From the NCBI RefSeq assembly GCF_040802235.1, contig NC_133158.1:40304001-40368000 (forward strand): a DNA stretch of 64,000 bases, given 5' to 3'. Shown here piece by piece: positions 62,690 to 64,000 of this stretch. The stretch is from Manis javanica. Its lineage: Eukaryota; Chordata; Mammalia; Pholidota; Manidae. The position numbers and the translations under genes are program-made. Below the pieces are notes generated by a model, which was given only the letters and a program-made list of their open reading frames with translations, was not told where the DNA came from and did not search any database. The number at the start of each line of letters is the position of its first letter. Position 1 is the first letter of the stretch.

Positions 62690-63665
62690 TTTTTTAATTT
62701 TTATTTTGATATCATTAATGTACAATTACAATTACTTGAACAACATTATGATTACTAGACTCCCCCTATTATCAAGTCCCCCCCACATACCCCATTACAG
62801 TCACTGTCCGTCAGTGTAGTAAGATGCTATAGAATCTTTACTTGTCTTCTCTGTATATACTGCCTTTCCCCGTGTCCCCCTCCCTGCTACATTATGTGTG
62901 CTAATCGTAATGCCCTGTTTTACCCCTTATCCCTCCCTTCCCACCCATCCTCCCCAGGCCCTTTCCCTTTGGTAACTGTTAGTCCATTCTTGGGTTCTGT
63001 GAGTCTGCTGCTGTTTTGTTCCTTCAGTTTTTTCTTTGTTCTTATACTCCACAGATGAGTGAAATCATTTGATACTTGTCTTTCTCTGCCTGGTTTATTT
63101 CACTGAGCATAATACCCTCTAGCTCCATCCATATTGTTGCAAATGGTAGGATTTGTTTTCTTATGGCTGAATAATATTCCATTGTGTATATGTACCACAT
63201 CTTCTTTATCCATTCATCTACTGATGGGCACTTAGGTTGCTTCCATTTCTTGGCTATTGTAAACAGTGCTGCAATAAACATAGGGGTGCATCTGTCTTTT
63301 TCAAACTGGGCTGCTGCATTCTTAGGGTAAATTCCTAGGAGTGGAATTCCTGGGTCAAATGGTATTTCTATTTTGAGCTTTTTGAGGAACCTCCATACTG
63401 CTTTCCACAATGGTTGAACTAATTTACATTCCCATCAGCAGTGTAGGAAGGTTTCCCTTTCTCCACAACCTTGCCAGCATTTGTTGTTGTCTTTTGGAGG
63501 GTGGCCATCCTTACTGGTGTGAGATGATATCTCACTGTGGTTTTAATTTGCATTTCTCTGATGATTAGTGATGTGGAGCATCTTTTCATGTGCGTTGGCC
63601 ATCTGAATTTCTTCTTTGGAGAAGTGTCTGTTCAGCTCCTCTGCCCATTTTTTAATTGGGTTTCC
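62690..63665 (-). mobile_element. 5'-truncated LINE-1 with ORF2 C-terminus and 3'UTR
   Basis: On the minus strand this carries the end of L1 ORF2, followed by the 3'UTR and an A-rich tail near 62690-62712. The open stretch 63410-63042 reads typical ORF2 C-terminal sequence, including PFDPGIPLLGIYPK and YYSAIRKQ. The element is truncated near 63665. It is the least decayed L1 in the window and a relative of the donor of the 5' part of the composite element. No target-site duplication was found by eye. Confidence 0.9.
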
Positions 63666-64000
63666 TGACCCAGAGATACACATTTCTTTATTTCTTGTAT
63701 CATTTTATTTCCTAAAACTGAATCCACATGGCCTATGGCATGAAGAGGGGCACCGACCCAGTATTTCCCAAGTCGGCTGAGTGCCTCGGTGTGTGCGGTG
63801 AGCATGCCTGCCTTCCCTGGACCTGTGTACCCCTGCTCAAGGCCCTCAAAGGCTGGTATGGACCAGGATCACACCAACTTGCCTCCAGAAGCTTCTTAAT
63901 GGATTTACAACCCATTAAATGGCACTTTCTTTATCTTGAGTCTGCCATTCCAAAACTTCTTGGTGATAGTCATTTCTTTTCTCTTCTAGATGACTTATTT
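63666..64000. other. Non-coding flank right of the L1
   Basis: Nothing recognised. Confidence 0.5.

Noticed and set aside
63042-63410. A short host protein gene
   Set aside because: The translation is the C-terminus of L1 ORF2.
1-64000. tRNA, snRNA, 7SL, 5S or other small RNA genes and CRISPR arrays
   Set aside because: None was seen on reading both strands; CRISPR is not expected in a mammalian genome.

Overview
This is a window of nuclear DNA from a placental mammal. The evidence is one intron-rich conserved gene with GT-AG splice sites, CpG-rich promoter sequence, many decayed LINE-1 and MIR copies, ERV LTRs and long GC-rich non-coding stretches. I see no primate Alu, rodent B1/B2, ruminant BovB/Bov-tA or carnivoran SINEC elements. 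The youngest-looking repeats are a LINE-1 with a distinctive 3'UTR and an L1/ERV composite insertion. From memory this profile fits a SINE-poor laurasiatherian such as a pangolin, but that is a low-confidence guess.

The only protein-coding gene I can support is SLX9 (FAM207A/C21orf70), a predicted nucleolar ribosome-biogenesis factor, on the minus strand. All six coding exons were located (38771-38908, 34476-34584, 23832-23900, 16193-16343, 12229-12294, 10867-10984). Their splice phases join into one 651-nt reading frame (216 residues plus stop). The start lies in a CpG-island promoter (about 38560-39070) with two ETS-type sites, and a poly(A) signal follows the stop at 10726-10731.

Layout: 1-10700 is GC-rich sequence 3' of SLX9 with a CA-rich block, a TG-rich degenerate repeat and old repeats, and no recognisable gene. 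10700-39070 is SLX9; its introns carry L1 and MIR copies, an inverted duplication (18724-18842 against 19426-19545) and a perfect 28-bp tandem duplication (32671-32726). 39210-40660 holds two LTR-like sequences in opposite orientations; the nearer one reads toward SLX9. 41130-49130 has an L1 3' end, a second large CpG island (about 44050-45960) with no recognised gene, and MIRs. 51040-57900 is mostly old antisense L1, split by a roughly 1.73-kb composite retrotransposon (54541-56301). 57900-64000 has no recognised gene but carries a clear 5'-truncated L1 at 62690-63665.

The composite element is the most unusual object. An L1 3'UTR-like segment with an A-tract is joined to an ERV env-end/polypurine-tract/LTR segment that ends at a poly(A) signal and A-rich tail, all between 14-bp target-site duplications. 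The architecture is analogous to primate SVA elements, but built from different parts.
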